Source: Streptomyces sp. NBC_01591 (GTDB lineage: Bacteria; Actinomycetota; Actinomycetes; Streptomycetales; Streptomycetaceae). Taken from it: 64,000 nucleotides of DNA. The stretch spans positions 7,378,001-7,442,000 of the forward strand of contig NZ_CP109327.1 of assembly GCF_035918155.1 (NCBI RefSeq), read 5' to 3'. A model generated the notes under the pieces. It was not told where the DNA came from. It did not search any database and worked only from the letters and a program-made list of their open reading frames with translations. A program made the position numbers and the translations under genes. How positions within the stretch are numbered: the stretch's first letter is position 1; each line of letters begins with the position of its first letter. Below, one piece after another: positions 17,495-26,491 of the stretch.

Positions 17495-18256
17495 TCAGCC
17501 CTCGGAGGCCGTTCCGGAACCCTCACCCGGCCCCGAATCGGCGGCCAGTCGCTCCAGCAGCGCGGGCAGCGCCGTGCCGATGGGCTCACGGATGGTCGCC
17601 TCGGCCAGTTCGTCGTACGGCGTCGGCTCCGCGTTCACCACGATGAGCCGCGCCCCGTTGTCCACCGCGATCCCGGCCAGCGAGGCGGCGGGCTGCACCT
17701 GGAGCGTCGTACCGACCGCGATGAACACCTCGCAGGCCTTCGCGATCGAAACCGCCTGCCCCAGCACCACCGGATCGAGCCGCTCACCGAACATGATGGT
17801 GGCCGATTTCAGGATGCCACCGCAGACCGTGCACGACGGGTCGGCCTCGCCCGCCTCCACCCGGGTCAGCGCCTCGGCCATCGGGGAGCGGGCATGACAG
17901 CGGGTGCAGACCACCTCACGTGCGGTCCCGTGCAGTTCCAGGACCTTGCGGGCGGGGAGCCCGGCGAGCTGGTGCAGTCCGTCGACGTTCTGCGTGATCA
18001 CCCGCACCGGGGCGCCGGACCGCTCCAGATCCGCCACTGCGCGGTGCGCCGCGTTCGGCTCCGCGGCCCAGGTCGCGCTGGTGCGGCGCATCTGCCAGGA
18101 GCGGCGGCGGATCTCCGGATCGGCCATGTAGAAGTCGTACGTGACGAGCTTCTCGGCCTCCGGGTCCTTGCGCCAGAGCCCGTTGGGACCACGGTAGTCG
18201 GGGATGCCGGAGTCCGTGGAGATGCCGGCGCCGCTGAGGATCGCGACGAGAGTCAT
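17495..18256 (-). CDS. NAD-dependent protein deacylase, sirtuin (SIR2/CobB)
   Basis: A 253-residue sirtuin. Motifs are LSGAGISTDSGIPDYRG (NAD loop), ITQNVDGLHQLAG (QNxD), the catalytic His in LELHGT, and a zinc ribbon CTRC...CTVC. GTTLQVQPAASLAG contacts the nicotinamide ribose. Sirtuins remove acyl groups from lysines and make O-acyl-ADP-ribose, which macro-domain proteins such as the one at 9.9 kb can hydrolyse. The start at 18256 (MTLVAILSG) is preferred over 18298 because it matches the compact family N-terminus. Confidence 0.93.
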   Translation of the reverse strand: MTLVAILSGAGISTDSGIPDYRGPNGLWRKDPEAEKLVTYDFYMADPEIRRRSWQMRRTSATWAAEPNAAHRAVADLERSGAPVRVITQNVDGLHQLAGLPARKVLELHGTAREVVCTRCHARSPMAEALTRVEAGEADPSCTVCGGILKSATIMFGERLDPVVLGQAVSIAKACEVFIAVGTTLQVQPAASLAGIAVDNGARLIVVNAEPTPYDELAEATIREPIGTALPALLERLAADSGPGEGSGTASEG

Positions 18257-18314
18257 GCCGCGAGCGTACGCAGCGCCGGTCGCCGCCCGCGAGGCCATTT
18301 CCCCCTCGTGGTGC

Positions 18315-18372
18315 GCGACTCGTCGCGCGAGGCCACCGCACCGGGGCGCGGATGGCCGCGCGCGACGAGTCG
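18315..18372 (-). terminator. Hairpin downstream of the secreted-protein gene
   Basis: GCGCGACTCGTCGCGCG near 18313-18329 pairs for about 15 bases with CGCGCGACGAGTCGC at about 18358-18372. It lies just past the stop of the leftward secreted-protein gene. Confidence 0.5.
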
Positions 18373-18388
18373 CCGCGCGAGGTGGACG

Positions 18389-19597
18389 TCAGGCCGTGGG
18401 ACCGACCGGGCTGAACGGCGACGGGGTCAGGCCCGTCCAGGTGTTCAGCACGGCTCGGGCCGTCTGCTTGGTGACGCCGCCGTCCTGGAGCGTGCCGCTG
18501 CGCGCGACGTAGAACCGTCCGTCGTCGAGCGAGACCAGCCCGTACTGCCCGTACTGTCCCGGCGCCGGCCACCCGTACGTACCCGTCGTGGTGTCGTGCG
18601 CGCCCTCGCGCAGCAGCGGGAGCAGCAGACCGCGCTCGGGGCTCTGCTGCCCGCGCACGATGCCGCGCACCGGCTTCCGTGCACCGTCCAGCGCGAAGAC
18701 CGAGTAGTTGGGGAAGCCCGGCTTGGTGCCCTTGTAGGCGGCCATCAGCCAGTTGCCGCTGTGCCCGTCGTACTCCAGGTTCTGCACGCCGTACGTGGTG
18801 TTTCCGGTGTACACGAAGAACTTGCCGTCGACATGGGCGGGGCCGCTGGTGTGCGGGGCCGACTCGGTCAGCGGGCGCTCGTACTTCTTCCACCTGGTGA
18901 CGTCGTACTGGAGCAGCACCTGGTGGTCGTTGTCCGTGCGGCCCGCGTTGGCGTACACGCCGTACGCAACCGTCAGCCTCTTCCCGGCGCGCTCGCCGCG
19001 CCGGTCGCCGAAGGCCGGACCGAACGCGACACCGTCGATGCCGCTGCAGCCGTAGCGGTGGTCGGGCGTGTTGCCCGTGTCACCGTCGAAGACCCCGTCG
19101 CCGTTCATGTCGGCGGTGAAGTCCTTCACGACCTCCTTGAGGTAGACGGTCGAGACGACACCCGTGGACTGGGCGTCCATGTCCATCCGGGTGATGCGGT
19201 CGACGTCGAGGATCGCGATGTAGAAGGACTTCGCCTCCTTGTACTCCAGCGAGCCGTAGACCCGGCCGTCCTTCTCGTTGAAGTCCAGATCGCCGAGGTG
19301 GCCGGTGAATCCGGTGACCGAGCCGACCGGGTTGCCCTTCAGGTCGGTCTTGACCAGCAGGTTGGTCATCGAGAAGTACATGAAGCCCTTGCGGCGGTCG
19401 ATGGCCATGCCCTGGACGTGGCCGGACCGCCAGGCGCCGCCGTCGACCGACAGCGGCAGTTCGCCGTGTGCGGCCGGGGCGGGGGCCGATGCCGGTTCCG
19501 CGAGCGCCGTCGATGCCGTGGCGACGACTGCCGTACAGGCGAACGCTGCGACGATCGTGGCCAGCAGTCCGCCGAGGTGTCCCGTGTGCGTACGCAT
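18389..19597 (-). CDS. Secreted protein of unknown function, propeller-like
   Basis: A 402-residue protein with a Sec signal: MRTHTGHLGG, a hydrophobic stretch, then TASTALA before EPASA near residue 34. The mature part has repeating short strands such as VQGMAIDRRKGFMYFSMTN, GDLDFNEKDGRVYGSLEY and GKFFVYTGNTTYGVQNLEYD. This suggests a beta-propeller or other repeat sheet protein that is extracellular in Streptomyces. Acidic loops DMNGDGVFDGDTGN look calcium-binding. I do not recognise a family or activity. The start at 19597 sits about 6 nt after a GGAGGGATC-type ribosome site. Confidence 0.7.
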   Translation of the reverse strand: MRTHTGHLGGLLATIVAAFACTAVVATASTALAEPASAPAPAAHGELPLSVDGGAWRSGHVQGMAIDRRKGFMYFSMTNLLVKTDLKGNPVGSVTGFTGHLGDLDFNEKDGRVYGSLEYKEAKSFYIAILDVDRITRMDMDAQSTGVVSTVYLKEVVKDFTADMNGDGVFDGDTGNTPDHRYGCSGIDGVAFGPAFGDRRGERAGKRLTVAYGVYANAGRTDNDHQVLLQYDVTRWKKYERPLTESAPHTSGPAHVDGKFFVYTGNTTYGVQNLEYDGHSGNWLMAAYKGTKPGFPNYSVFALDGARKPVRGIVRGQQSPERGLLLPLLREGAHDTTTGTYGWPAPGQYGQYGLVSLDDGRFYVARSGTLQDGGVTKQTARAVLNTWTGLTPSPFSPVGPTA

Positions 19598-19790
19598 GAT
19601 CCCTCCGCTGTCGTGGAGTCCGGATGATGCCGGTCGAGCGTGCACTGCGGACCAATGGCACATGAACTCACGAGTCCGGCAGCCGTCGACCGGACTACCA
19701 GGTGACGACCAGTCAGCACAACGGGACACAACGGGAATACGGGCTGTATCCGGCGATGGGTGGACGTGGGGCCGGAGCCGGCCCCACGCG

Positions 19791-20285
19791 TCAGCCGCCC
19801 ACCGGGTGGCCGTCCTCCAGCTCCGCCGCGCCACCACCGGATTCGAGCACGTCCAGCGCCGCCCTCACGCGCAGCGCGAGAGCGCCGAGCAGATAGCGGT
19901 CGATCTCCTCGCGCTCGACCAGCTTCCAGGACAGGAGCTCCTCCTCCTGGAGCCGGATCGCCTTCAACTGCTCCTCGTCCAGCACTCCGCCGTCATACAG
20001 ATACGCGGCGATCGGCGGCCGTCGCGGGCCGCGTGCCCAGTCGACGGCGAGCAGCCGTCCCGGCCGCAGATCGAGACCGATCTCCTCAGCCGTCTCGCGC
20101 CGCGCGGCCTGCCGCGGACTCTCGCCGTCGTCGGACTCGATCGTTCCGCCGGGCAGCGCCCAGCCGTCCCGGTAGTTCGGCTCGACGAGCAGCACCCGCC
20201 CCCGGTCGTCCCGGAAAACGGTGGCCGCGGCGGCCAGCACCCGGGGGAGCCCCGCGATGTAGGAGGTGTAGTCAGTGGTGGTCAC
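19791..20285 (-). CDS. NUDIX hydrolase
   Basis: A 164-residue NUDIX protein starting at the GTG at 20285 (MTTTDYTSYIAG). The NUDIX box reads GGTIESDDGE, then SPRQAARRETAEEIGLDL, with the REtaEE metal ligands intact and a two-residue expansion before the first Glu. WALPGG precedes it. It probably hydrolyses a nucleoside diphosphate derivative. The substrate is unknown. It diverges from the glycerate kinase gene. Confidence 0.88.
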   Translation of the reverse strand: MTTTDYTSYIAGLPRVLAAAATVFRDDRGRVLLVEPNYRDGWALPGGTIESDDGESPRQAARRETAEEIGLDLRPGRLLAVDWARGPRRPPIAAYLYDGGVLDEEQLKAIRLQEEELLSWKLVEREEIDRYLLGALALRVRAALDVLESGGGAAELEDGHPVGG

Positions 20286-20421
20286 GCGAGGCAGCGTAAT
20301 GGCAGGGGCGGAGCCCGGAACGAAGACGGCTCTGGGCAGCGGGTATCCGCTGCGGATAGGGTCGGGGCGGCGCGACTGCCTGTTCGAAAGCAAGGGATGC
20401 AAGGTGGCGGACGGAGCAGTG

Positions 20422-21537
20422 ATGGAGACCGCACGCGTGCTCGTCGCGGCGGACAAGTTCAAGGGCTCGCTCACGGCCGTACAGGTCGCGGAGCGGGTGA
20501 CGGCCGGGCTGCGGCGGGTCGTCCCCGACGTGCGGGTGGAGACCCTGCCCGTGGCGGACGGCGGCGACGGCACGGTGGCGGCCGCGGTGGCCGCCGGATT
20601 CGAGCGCCGCGAGGCGCGGGTGACCGGACCGCTCGGCGACCCGGTGACCGCGGCGTACGCGCTGCGCGACACCACGGCGGTGGTGGAGATGGCCGAGGCG
20701 TCGGGTCTACAGCACCTGCCCGCAGGGGTGTTCGCCCCGCTCACGGCCACGACGTACGGCTCCGGCGAGCTGCTCGCCGCCGCGCTCGACGCGGGTGCCC
20801 GGACGATCGTGTTCGGCGTCGGCGGCAGCGCGACCACGGACGGCGGCGCGGGCATGCTGGCCGCGCTGGGCGCCCGCTTCCTGGACGCGGACGGCAAGCC
20901 CGTCGGCCCCGGTGGCGGCGGCCTCGCCGACCTCGCGGAGGCGGACCTGTCCGGACTCGATCCGCGACTGGCCGATGTGGACCTGATCCTCGCCAGCGAC
21001 GTGGACAACCCGCTGACGGGACCGAAGGGTGCCCCCGAGGTCTACGGCAGGCAGAAGGGCGCGACCGAGCAGGACATCGCGACCCTCGACGCGGCGCTCG
21101 CCCACTACGCGTCCGTCCTCGGCCCGGACCACGCCGGGCTGCCCGGAGCGGGAGCCGCCGGCGGCATCGGCTACGGGGCGCTGGTCGCGCTCGGCGCCCG
21201 GTTCCGCCCCGGCATCGAGGTCATGCTCGACGTCCTCGGCTTCGCCCCGGCGCTGGCGCGCGCCACCCTGGTGATCACCGGGGAGGGTTCGCTCGACGAG
21301 CAGACCCTCCACGGCAAGGCCCCGGCGGGAGTGGCGGCGGCAGCCCGCGCCGCGGGGATCGAGGTCGTGGCGGTCTGCGGCCGCCTGGCCCTGCCGCCGG
21401 AGGCCCTGACAGCGGCGGGCATCCGCCGCGCGTACGCCCTCGCGGACCTGGAACCGGACCCCGCGGTCTCCATGGCCCAGGCGGGACCGCTGCTGGAACG
21501 GGCGTCCGAGGCGATCGCGCGCGACTTCCTGCTGTAG
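20422..21537 (+). CDS. glxK: Glycerate kinase
   Basis: A 371-residue glycerate 2-kinase type I (GarK/GlxK). It shows VLVAADKFKGSL at the N-terminus, VADGGDGT near residue 50, GSATTDGGAGMLAALGARF near 135, PGAGAAGGIGYG near 240 and ITGEGSLDEQTLHGKAP near 290. It phosphorylates D-glycerate to a phosphoglycerate, feeding glycolysis. I chose ATG 20422 (METARVLVAA) because it matches family N-termini; GTG 20404 would add six residues. Convergent with the SRPBCC gene. Confidence 0.92.
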   Translation: METARVLVAADKFKGSLTAVQVAERVTAGLRRVVPDVRVETLPVADGGDGTVAAAVAAGFERREARVTGPLGDPVTAAYALRDTTAVVEMAEASGLQHLPAGVFAPLTATTYGSGELLAAALDAGARTIVFGVGGSATTDGGAGMLAALGARFLDADGKPVGPGGGGLADLAEADLSGLDPRLADVDLILASDVDNPLTGPKGAPEVYGRQKGATEQDIATLDAALAHYASVLGPDHAGLPGAGAAGGIGYGALVALGARFRPGIEVMLDVLGFAPALARATLVITGEGSLDEQTLHGKAPAGVAAAARAAGIEVVAVCGRLALPPEALTAAGIRRAYALADLEPDPAVSMAQAGPLLERASEAIARDFLL

Positions 21538-21665
21538 CCGGACATCCGGAGATCGGAATCGAGCCCGTCCGGCGATGAGGACACGCCGGGGCCCCGGGGT
21601 ACGCCCCCCGGTTCCGGGAAGGGGGGTGGGGGACGGCCCCGCGCAGCGGAACCCGCCCCATCCGG

Positions 21666-22166
21666 TCACCCCGGCGACCCCACGGAGGGCGCCGCGTCCT
21701 GACCGTCACCCGCGTCACCCGCCCCGTCCCCACCGCTCAGCAGATCGGCGAGGCACCGAAGCTCCAAGGGCAGGTCCCGACGCCAGGCCATTGTTACGAA
21801 CGGGGCGAGAATGATCATGCCGCCGTCCAGATGGGGCTTGACCGAAACGGTGACCGTCGTGCCCTGTCGGCCGGGGCTCAGCCGGAACTCCAGTTCCGGG
21901 GAGTGCCGGCCCAGTGGCGTCCACATGCCCGCACCGCGGAACGCCAGGTACTCGACGGGTGTGCTCGCGGTGCACCGGAGGCGGTGCGCCCGTCGTCTGC
22001 CCGGAAACTTGCAGGTGTACTCGTCACCCAGCGCGGTGGCGATCGGGCCCTCGATCACCCGGTCTATGCTCGATGACCACTCGGCCAGGTTCCGCGGATC
22101 CCGGAGGAACGAGAAGATCTCGTCGGCGGGGCGGGACACGTGGACATTCGCAGACACATGGGGCAT
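21666..22166 (-). CDS. SRPBCC-family (polyketide cyclase/lipid-binding fold) protein
   Basis: A 166-residue START-like protein. It opens with MPHVSANVHVSRPADEIFSFL and DPRNLAEWSSSI, the standard SRPBCC N-terminus. The beta-grip continues through GDEYTCKFPG and LEFRLSPGRQGTTVTV. The final 25 residues are a low-complexity Gly/Asp/Ala tail. The ligand is unknown. Its stop is 129 bp from the convergent glycerate kinase gene. Confidence 0.78.
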   Translation of the reverse strand: MPHVSANVHVSRPADEIFSFLRDPRNLAEWSSSIDRVIEGPIATALGDEYTCKFPGRRRAHRLRCTASTPVEYLAFRGAGMWTPLGRHSPELEFRLSPGRQGTTVTVSVKPHLDGGMIILAPFVTMAWRRDLPLELRCLADLLSGGDGAGDAGDGQDAAPSVGSPG

Positions 22167-22294
22167 GGCTCCACCTCTTACGGCGCCCGTCCGCCCGAAT
22201 TTCGGCGTCCGGTTGCCCTCGTCGCGGTGCCGTCGCCCCTCAGCCTGCTGCGGATCGCAGGTCCACGCACCCGTCGCAGGACCGATGGAGTGAC

Positions 22295-23248
22295 TCATGG
22301 GTCCTGTCGGGTCACCTTCTCGGAGAGCTGCACACAGAGCCGCTTGATCTCGCGGTAGGTGCTGTTCCGCTCGGTGACGACCGCGGCCAGCAGCAGGGCG
22401 GTGAGCGCGGTGGAGCCGTTGAAGCCCTGGAGCGTGATCATGTTGGTGAGCAGGCTGTGGTCGGCGAAGGGACCGGTCATCCGTCCGGCGGCGAGGATCG
22501 CGAGAGTGGACACGCCCAGTGCGCAGCACGCGGCGCCGGCGCGCTCGAAGCGGAAGGCGGCCCAGATCAGGAACGGGGACACGAGGAAGAGCAGCGAAGT
22601 ACCGACCTCGGTCGCCAGCAGGGTGACGGACAGGGTGCACACCCCCAGCGCGGCGCCCTCCGCCCATCTGGCCGCGCCGATGCCGTACGGCAGGTGGGCC
22701 CTGCGGAGAACGAGCAGGAACGGTGTCACGACCATGACGCCCATGGCGTCGCCCGTCCACCAGACCGACCAGGTCGGCCAGAAGTCGGCGGCCGGGAGCC
22801 CGCCCGAAAGGACCAGGGAGCCGGTGCCCGCGGTGGCACTGATGAGCATGCCTGCCAGCGCGCCCAGGAAGACCAGCGCCAGCGCGTCCCGCAGCCGGTC
22901 GAGTTCGTTGCGGAACTCCGCACGCCGCAGCAGCAGGTAGGAGCAGATCGGGGCGACCGTGTTTCCGGCGGCGATGACCAGCACGGGCACAACGGAGGGC
23001 CCGATGGTGATGTTGACGGCGAGGGCGCCGAGAGCGATTCCGGGCCAGATCCGCAGTCCGAATACCAGCAGCGCGGCGACCGCGATCCCGGTCGGCGGCC
23101 ACAGCGGGGTGACCTGGCCGCCCACCAGTTGCTGGAGCAGCCCCAGACGGGCCGTCGCGTAGTAGCAGGCAGCCATCGCGAGGACCGTCAGGACCTTGAC
23201 CGTCTGTTGCCGGAACCGTGCGCTGTCCACCACAGCAGCATCAGACAC
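22295..23248 (-). CDS. MASE1-domain integral membrane sensor
   Basis: A 317-residue protein consisting almost only of about eight transmembrane helices. It matches MASE1, with LWPPTGIAVAALLVFGLRIWPGI and NTVAPICSYLLLRR. MASE1 normally precedes a histidine kinase, GGDEF or phosphatase output domain. Here there is none beyond a short coiled tail (TERNSTYREIKRLCVQLSEKV). The upstream gene on the same strand encodes a PP2C phosphatase, so the pair may be a split sensor-effector. The start is GTG 23248 or 23251. Confidence 0.8.
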   Translation of the reverse strand: MSDAAVVDSARFRQQTVKVLTVLAMAACYYATARLGLLQQLVGGQVTPLWPPTGIAVAALLVFGLRIWPGIALGALAVNITIGPSVVPVLVIAAGNTVAPICSYLLLRRAEFRNELDRLRDALALVFLGALAGMLISATAGTGSLVLSGGLPAADFWPTWSVWWTGDAMGVMVVTPFLLVLRRAHLPYGIGAARWAEGAALGVCTLSVTLLATEVGTSLLFLVSPFLIWAAFRFERAGAACCALGVSTLAILAAGRMTGPFADHSLLTNMITLQGFNGSTALTALLLAAVVTERNSTYREIKRLCVQLSEKVTRQDP

Positions 23249-23355
23249 CACACCGCTGCGTGCCGCCGGGGCGGGCGCGCCGACATCGCACCGATGAAGG
23301 CGGCGAACGGGGTACGTCCCGCCGCCCGCGCCGCCGACGCGGCCGGCGAAACGCG

Positions 23356-24198
23356 TTACGCCCCGTCCCCGCAGGCCGCTCCCGGCGCACCGTCGTAGCG
23401 GACGACGAGCACGGCCGCGTCGTCCTCGTGACCGGTCAGGTCCGCCACCTCGATCACCCGCGCGGCCAGCTCGCCGGGATCGGCGCCGTCCGCCGCGCCG
23501 ACCAGTTCCGACACTGCGGCGAGCCCCTCGTCGATCGGATACGACGGCCCTTCCACGACCCCGTCGGTCAGCAGGACCAGATACCCGGGTTGCGTCAGCC
23601 GCCGACATGTCACGGGGTACTGCTGGCCGCGCAGGATGCCCAGGGGCACCCCGCCCGCGTCGAGGGAGATGCCGGACTCGCCGTCGTCGGTGCCCCATAC
23701 GATCGGTACGTGTCCGGCCCGTGCCACGGACAGTTCGCCGCGCTCCGGGACGACGCTCAGCAGACAGCACGTCGTGAACAGGTCGCCGCCCAGCGAGATC
23801 AGTAGATCGTTGGCGCAGGCCAGTACCTTGCCGGGGTCGACCGTGACGCTGGCGAGCGCCCTGAGGCTGGCGCGGGCCTCACCCATGAAGGCGGCGGCCT
23901 CCACCCCGTGCCCCTGCACATCGCCGATGGCGATCCCCGCCACCCCGTCCCGCATCGCGAACGCGTCGTAGAAGTCACCGCCGACGGCCAGGCCGTCCTG
24001 CGAGGGCGAGTACCGGGCCTCGATCCGGAGGCCGGGAAAGTCGGGCAGCTCGGCGGGGAGCATGTGCCGCTGCAGGGCCAGACCCAGCTCGGCCCGGGCG
24101 CGCTGGGTCCTGATGTTCTCCAGGGCCTGATCGACGAGGCGCCCGAGGTTGAGGAGGAGCTCCTGGGCGTTGTCCGATTCCCTGTGGTGTCGGTGCAT
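23356..24198 (-). CDS. PP2C-family serine phosphatase, RsbU/SpoIIE type
   Basis: A 280-residue phosphatase. A short helical N-terminus (LGRLVDQALENIRTQRARAE) precedes a PP2C (SpoIIE) domain. The metal motifs are VGGDFYDAF, GDVQGHGVEAA and LLTDGVVEG, with DDAAVLVVRY at the end. Such enzymes dephosphorylate anti-anti-sigma factors to free sigma factors. No anti-sigma gene is adjacent. The MASE1 membrane gene starts 107 bp downstream on the same strand and may act as its membrane input. The start at 24198 gives MHRHHRESDN. Confidence 0.88.
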   Translation of the reverse strand: MHRHHRESDNAQELLLNLGRLVDQALENIRTQRARAELGLALQRHMLPAELPDFPGLRIEARYSPSQDGLAVGGDFYDAFAMRDGVAGIAIGDVQGHGVEAAAFMGEARASLRALASVTVDPGKVLACANDLLISLGGDLFTTCCLLSVVPERGELSVARAGHVPIVWGTDDGESGISLDAGGVPLGILRGQQYPVTCRRLTQPGYLVLLTDGVVEGPSYPIDEGLAAVSELVGAADGADPGELAARVIEVADLTGHEDDAAVLVVRYDGAPGAACGDGA

Positions 24199-24342
24199 GG
24201 CGTCTCTGGGCGGTCCGATGCGTCCTTTCTGAAACCTTAGCCCCTGCCGTCCTTCGCGGGAGGGCCCGTGGCCGGGACACGGAGGGCCGCGGCTCACGGT
24301 CGGCCGCCGACACTTGCCATCCCCGTCCCGCCGGAGCATCTT

Positions 24343-24372
24343 TTGACATACCTATGGCTACATATCTATTGT
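24343..24372 (+). promoter_or_regulatory. Promoter/operator of the MarR gene
   Basis: TTGACA at 24343-24348 is a consensus -35 box. It is followed 16-17 bp later by an AT-rich TATCTAT stretch suitable as a -10. The region is unusually AT-rich for this chromosome and has loose dyad symmetry (GACATA...TATTGTC), as expected for a MarR autoregulatory site. It argues against the ATG at 24354 as start. Confidence 0.5.
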
Positions 24373-24377
24373 CGGGC

Positions 24378-24857
24378 ATGCCCGCTCCCCGCGCGTCCGC
24401 CCAGGATCTCGACCGTGTGGCCGCCGCGCTCGCGGAGTGCCTGCCCGCGCTGAACCGGGCTCTCGACCGCAGGATCGCCCAGGACTTCGGGCGTCCCAAG
24501 CCGCCCGAGGGACAGCTCGCACTGCTGCGCTTCGTCGCGCAGCAGGAGGGTGTCACCGTCCGCGAGGCCGCCCATGCTCTGCTGATGCGGCCGAACAACG
24601 TCAGCGCCCTGGTCTCCCAGCTCACCGAGCAGGGACTGCTGGAGCGCCGTCAGGACACCGGCGACAAGCGGATCGCCCACCTGCACCTGACCTCCAGGTC
24701 CCGGCGTGAGCTCGCCGAGGTGCAGCGTCTGGAGGGCGCGCACATCGCCCATGCCCTCCAGGCCCTCACCGAGGGCGAGCAGGGCGCGCTCGGTTCGGCC
24801 GTCGGTGCGCTGACGTCGCTCACGCGCCACCTGCGCCCCGCACCCGCCGCCGAGTAG
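24378..24857 (+). CDS. MarR-family regulator
   Basis: A 159-residue MarR protein from ATG 24378 (MPAPRASAQD). The winged HTH at about 45-110 shows GQLALLRFVAQQEGVTVREAAHALLM, the recognition segment MRPNNVSALVSQLTEQGLLERR and the wing QDTGDKRIAHLHLT. It probably controlled the adjacent MFS exporter. That transporter now lacks its 5' third, and its remnant begins right after this gene's TAG. Confidence 0.85.
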   Translation: MPAPRASAQDLDRVAAALAECLPALNRALDRRIAQDFGRPKPPEGQLALLRFVAQQEGVTVREAAHALLMRPNNVSALVSQLTEQGLLERRQDTGDKRIAHLHLTSRSRRELAEVQRLEGAHIAHALQALTEGEQGALGSAVGALTSLTRHLRPAPAAE

Positions 24858-24860
24858 ACC

Positions 24861-26012
24861 TTTCCGCCGCGCAGGTTCGGCATGGCGGTGGGGATCTGGG
24901 CCATGGTCTCGGCCGTCTCCACGGCTCTCGGCCCCATCGTCGGCGGGCTCCTGGTCGAGCACGTCAACTGGGAGTCGGTCTTCTACATCAACGCCCCGAT
25001 CGGCGTGATCGCACTCCTGGTCAGCACCGCCGTCCTGCCGCAGAGCAGGAACTCGACCGGCCGCCACCGCTTCGACGTGCCCGGCGTCGTACTGCTCGCA
25101 CTCGGTCTGCTGTGCCTGGTCTTCGGCGTCGTCAAGGGCGAGACCTGGGGCTGGACCTCGGCCGGCACCCTGGGCGCCATCGCCGCCGGTGTGCTCGTCC
25201 TGGTGGTCTTCGGCTGGTACGAGAACCGGATCGAGCACCCCCTCCTGCCGATGCGACTGTTCCGCATCCGGGCGCTGACCGTCGGCACCGTCATCACCGC
25301 GCTCAACTTCTTCGTGATGCTCGGCGTGATCTTCTTCGTGATGCTCTACCTCCAGAACGTGCGCGGCTTCACGCCCGTGGAAGCCGGTGTGCGCACCCTG
25401 CCGCTCAGCCTCGCCTCGCTGATGGCCTCCCCGCTCGGAGCGGCGCTGACCGGCCGCTTCGGGCCCCGGCTCACGATGCCACTGGGCATGCTGCTCCAGG
25501 CCGCCGCGACCTTCGGCATGCTCAGCTGGGACACCGAGTCGTCCTACGCCACGATGTGGCCGCCGTTCATCGCGCTCGGCCTGGGCGTCGGCATGGTGCT
25601 CGCGGCCTCCTCCGACGCCATCGTCGGCCAGGCACCCGTCCGGGACGGCGGTGTGGCGGGCGGCCTCCAGGCCACCGCCCTCCAGATCGGCGGCGCGCTC
25701 GGCACCACGGTGCTGGTCTCGCTGATCAGCAGCCGGGTCGGCGCCACGCTGACCGGAGAGCTGACCGGGGCGGGCGTCCCCGCGGGTGTCGCGGCCGGGC
25801 TGGAGAAGGCCGGGGACGCGGTGGCCATGGGTATCGCCCCCGTCTCACCCGACATGCCCGCCCGGCTCCGGGCGGCGGTCGTGGAGGGCAGCGGCCAGGC
25901 ATTCATGAACGGCGTGCACACCGCCGTGCTCGTCACCGGCGTCCTCTGCCTGCTGGGAGCCGCCCTCGCGGCGTTCGGCCTGCGGGGCACCTCCCGGGGC
26001 GCACAGCACTGA
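24861..26012 (+). pseudogene. 5'-truncated DHA2-family MFS drug transporter
   Basis: The open frame from ATG 24882 encodes 376 residues matching the C-terminal two thirds of 14-helix DHA2 exporters: GIWAMVSAVSTALGPIVGGLLVEHVNWESVFYINAP onward. Intact members are about 480-530 aa. Homology continues in frame upstream of the ATG as FPPRRFG, like the conserved FPP-x-RG loop before helix 5. It stops at the MarR gene's TAG, three codons earlier. Helices 1-4 and motif A are therefore missing, consistent with a deletion that fused the end of the MarR gene to the middle of the transporter gene. Transport activity is unlikely, though the remaining frame has no internal stop. Confidence 0.75.
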
Positions 26013-26019
26013 GTGATGC

Positions 26020-26050
26020 GGTCGGTGCCCGCTCGGGGCGGGCACCGACC
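26020..26050. terminator. Terminator after the MFS remnant
   Basis: GGTCGGTGCCCGC (26020-26032), loop TCGGG, GCGGGCACCGACC (26038-26050): perfect 13-bp arms between convergent genes. Confidence 0.8.
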
Positions 26051-26092
26051 ACGTAACGGAAGCCCCTGGCGCGGTCCGATCACGCAGGGCCG

Positions 26093-26491
26093 CTACTGGA
26101 TGAACCGGGGGAGCCACCTGGCCCGGTACCCGGGGTGGCCGGCGTGTTCCGCGGCCAGTTGCCGTACGGCGAATCCCAGCCCCACGGCCCGGCCGGACCG
26201 GAAGTCGTGTTCGGGCCGGTCGGTGTCCAGGTCGGCGACCTCCGCGTACTCGTTGAGAAGCACCCGGCTCGTCTCGATGCGGCGCATCGTACGCGCGGGG
26301 TCCTGCAGGGCGATGTGCTGGTCGAAACCGAGATTCCGCACGCTGAACGCGATGGCCCCGGACCGGTCGTGGACCTCACCGGGCACATCGGCCGGACACC
26401 GCCAGCCGTCGCCGCCCGCCGCCTGCGCGATGCGTTCCTCCTCGGCGAGGCGTTCCCGAACGAAGTCGATCATGTCCGAGTTGTCTGTCAT
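26093..26491 (-). CDS. DUF6221-like protein of unknown function
   Basis: A 132-residue protein: MTDNSDMIDFVRERLAEEER then IAQAAGGDGW. It continues with IALQDPARTMRRIETSRVLLNEYAEV and ends WLPRFIQ. This pattern matches the small DUF6221 family abundant in Streptomyces, often present in many copies. The function is unknown. I see no catalytic motif or membrane segment. Confidence 0.7.
   Translation of the reverse strand: MTDNSDMIDFVRERLAEEERIAQAAGGDGWRCPADVPGEVHDRSGAIAFSVRNLGFDQHIALQDPARTMRRIETSRVLLNEYAEVADLDTDRPEHDFRSGRAVGLGFAVRQLAAEHAGHPGYRARWLPRFIQ

Noticed and set aside
17357..19627. A 756-codon plus-strand frame opposite the methyltransferase, sirtuin and secreted-protein genes
   Set aside because: It spans three genes with family motifs on the other strand and has Arg/Val/Gly-rich composition without motifs. 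It is a shadow frame.
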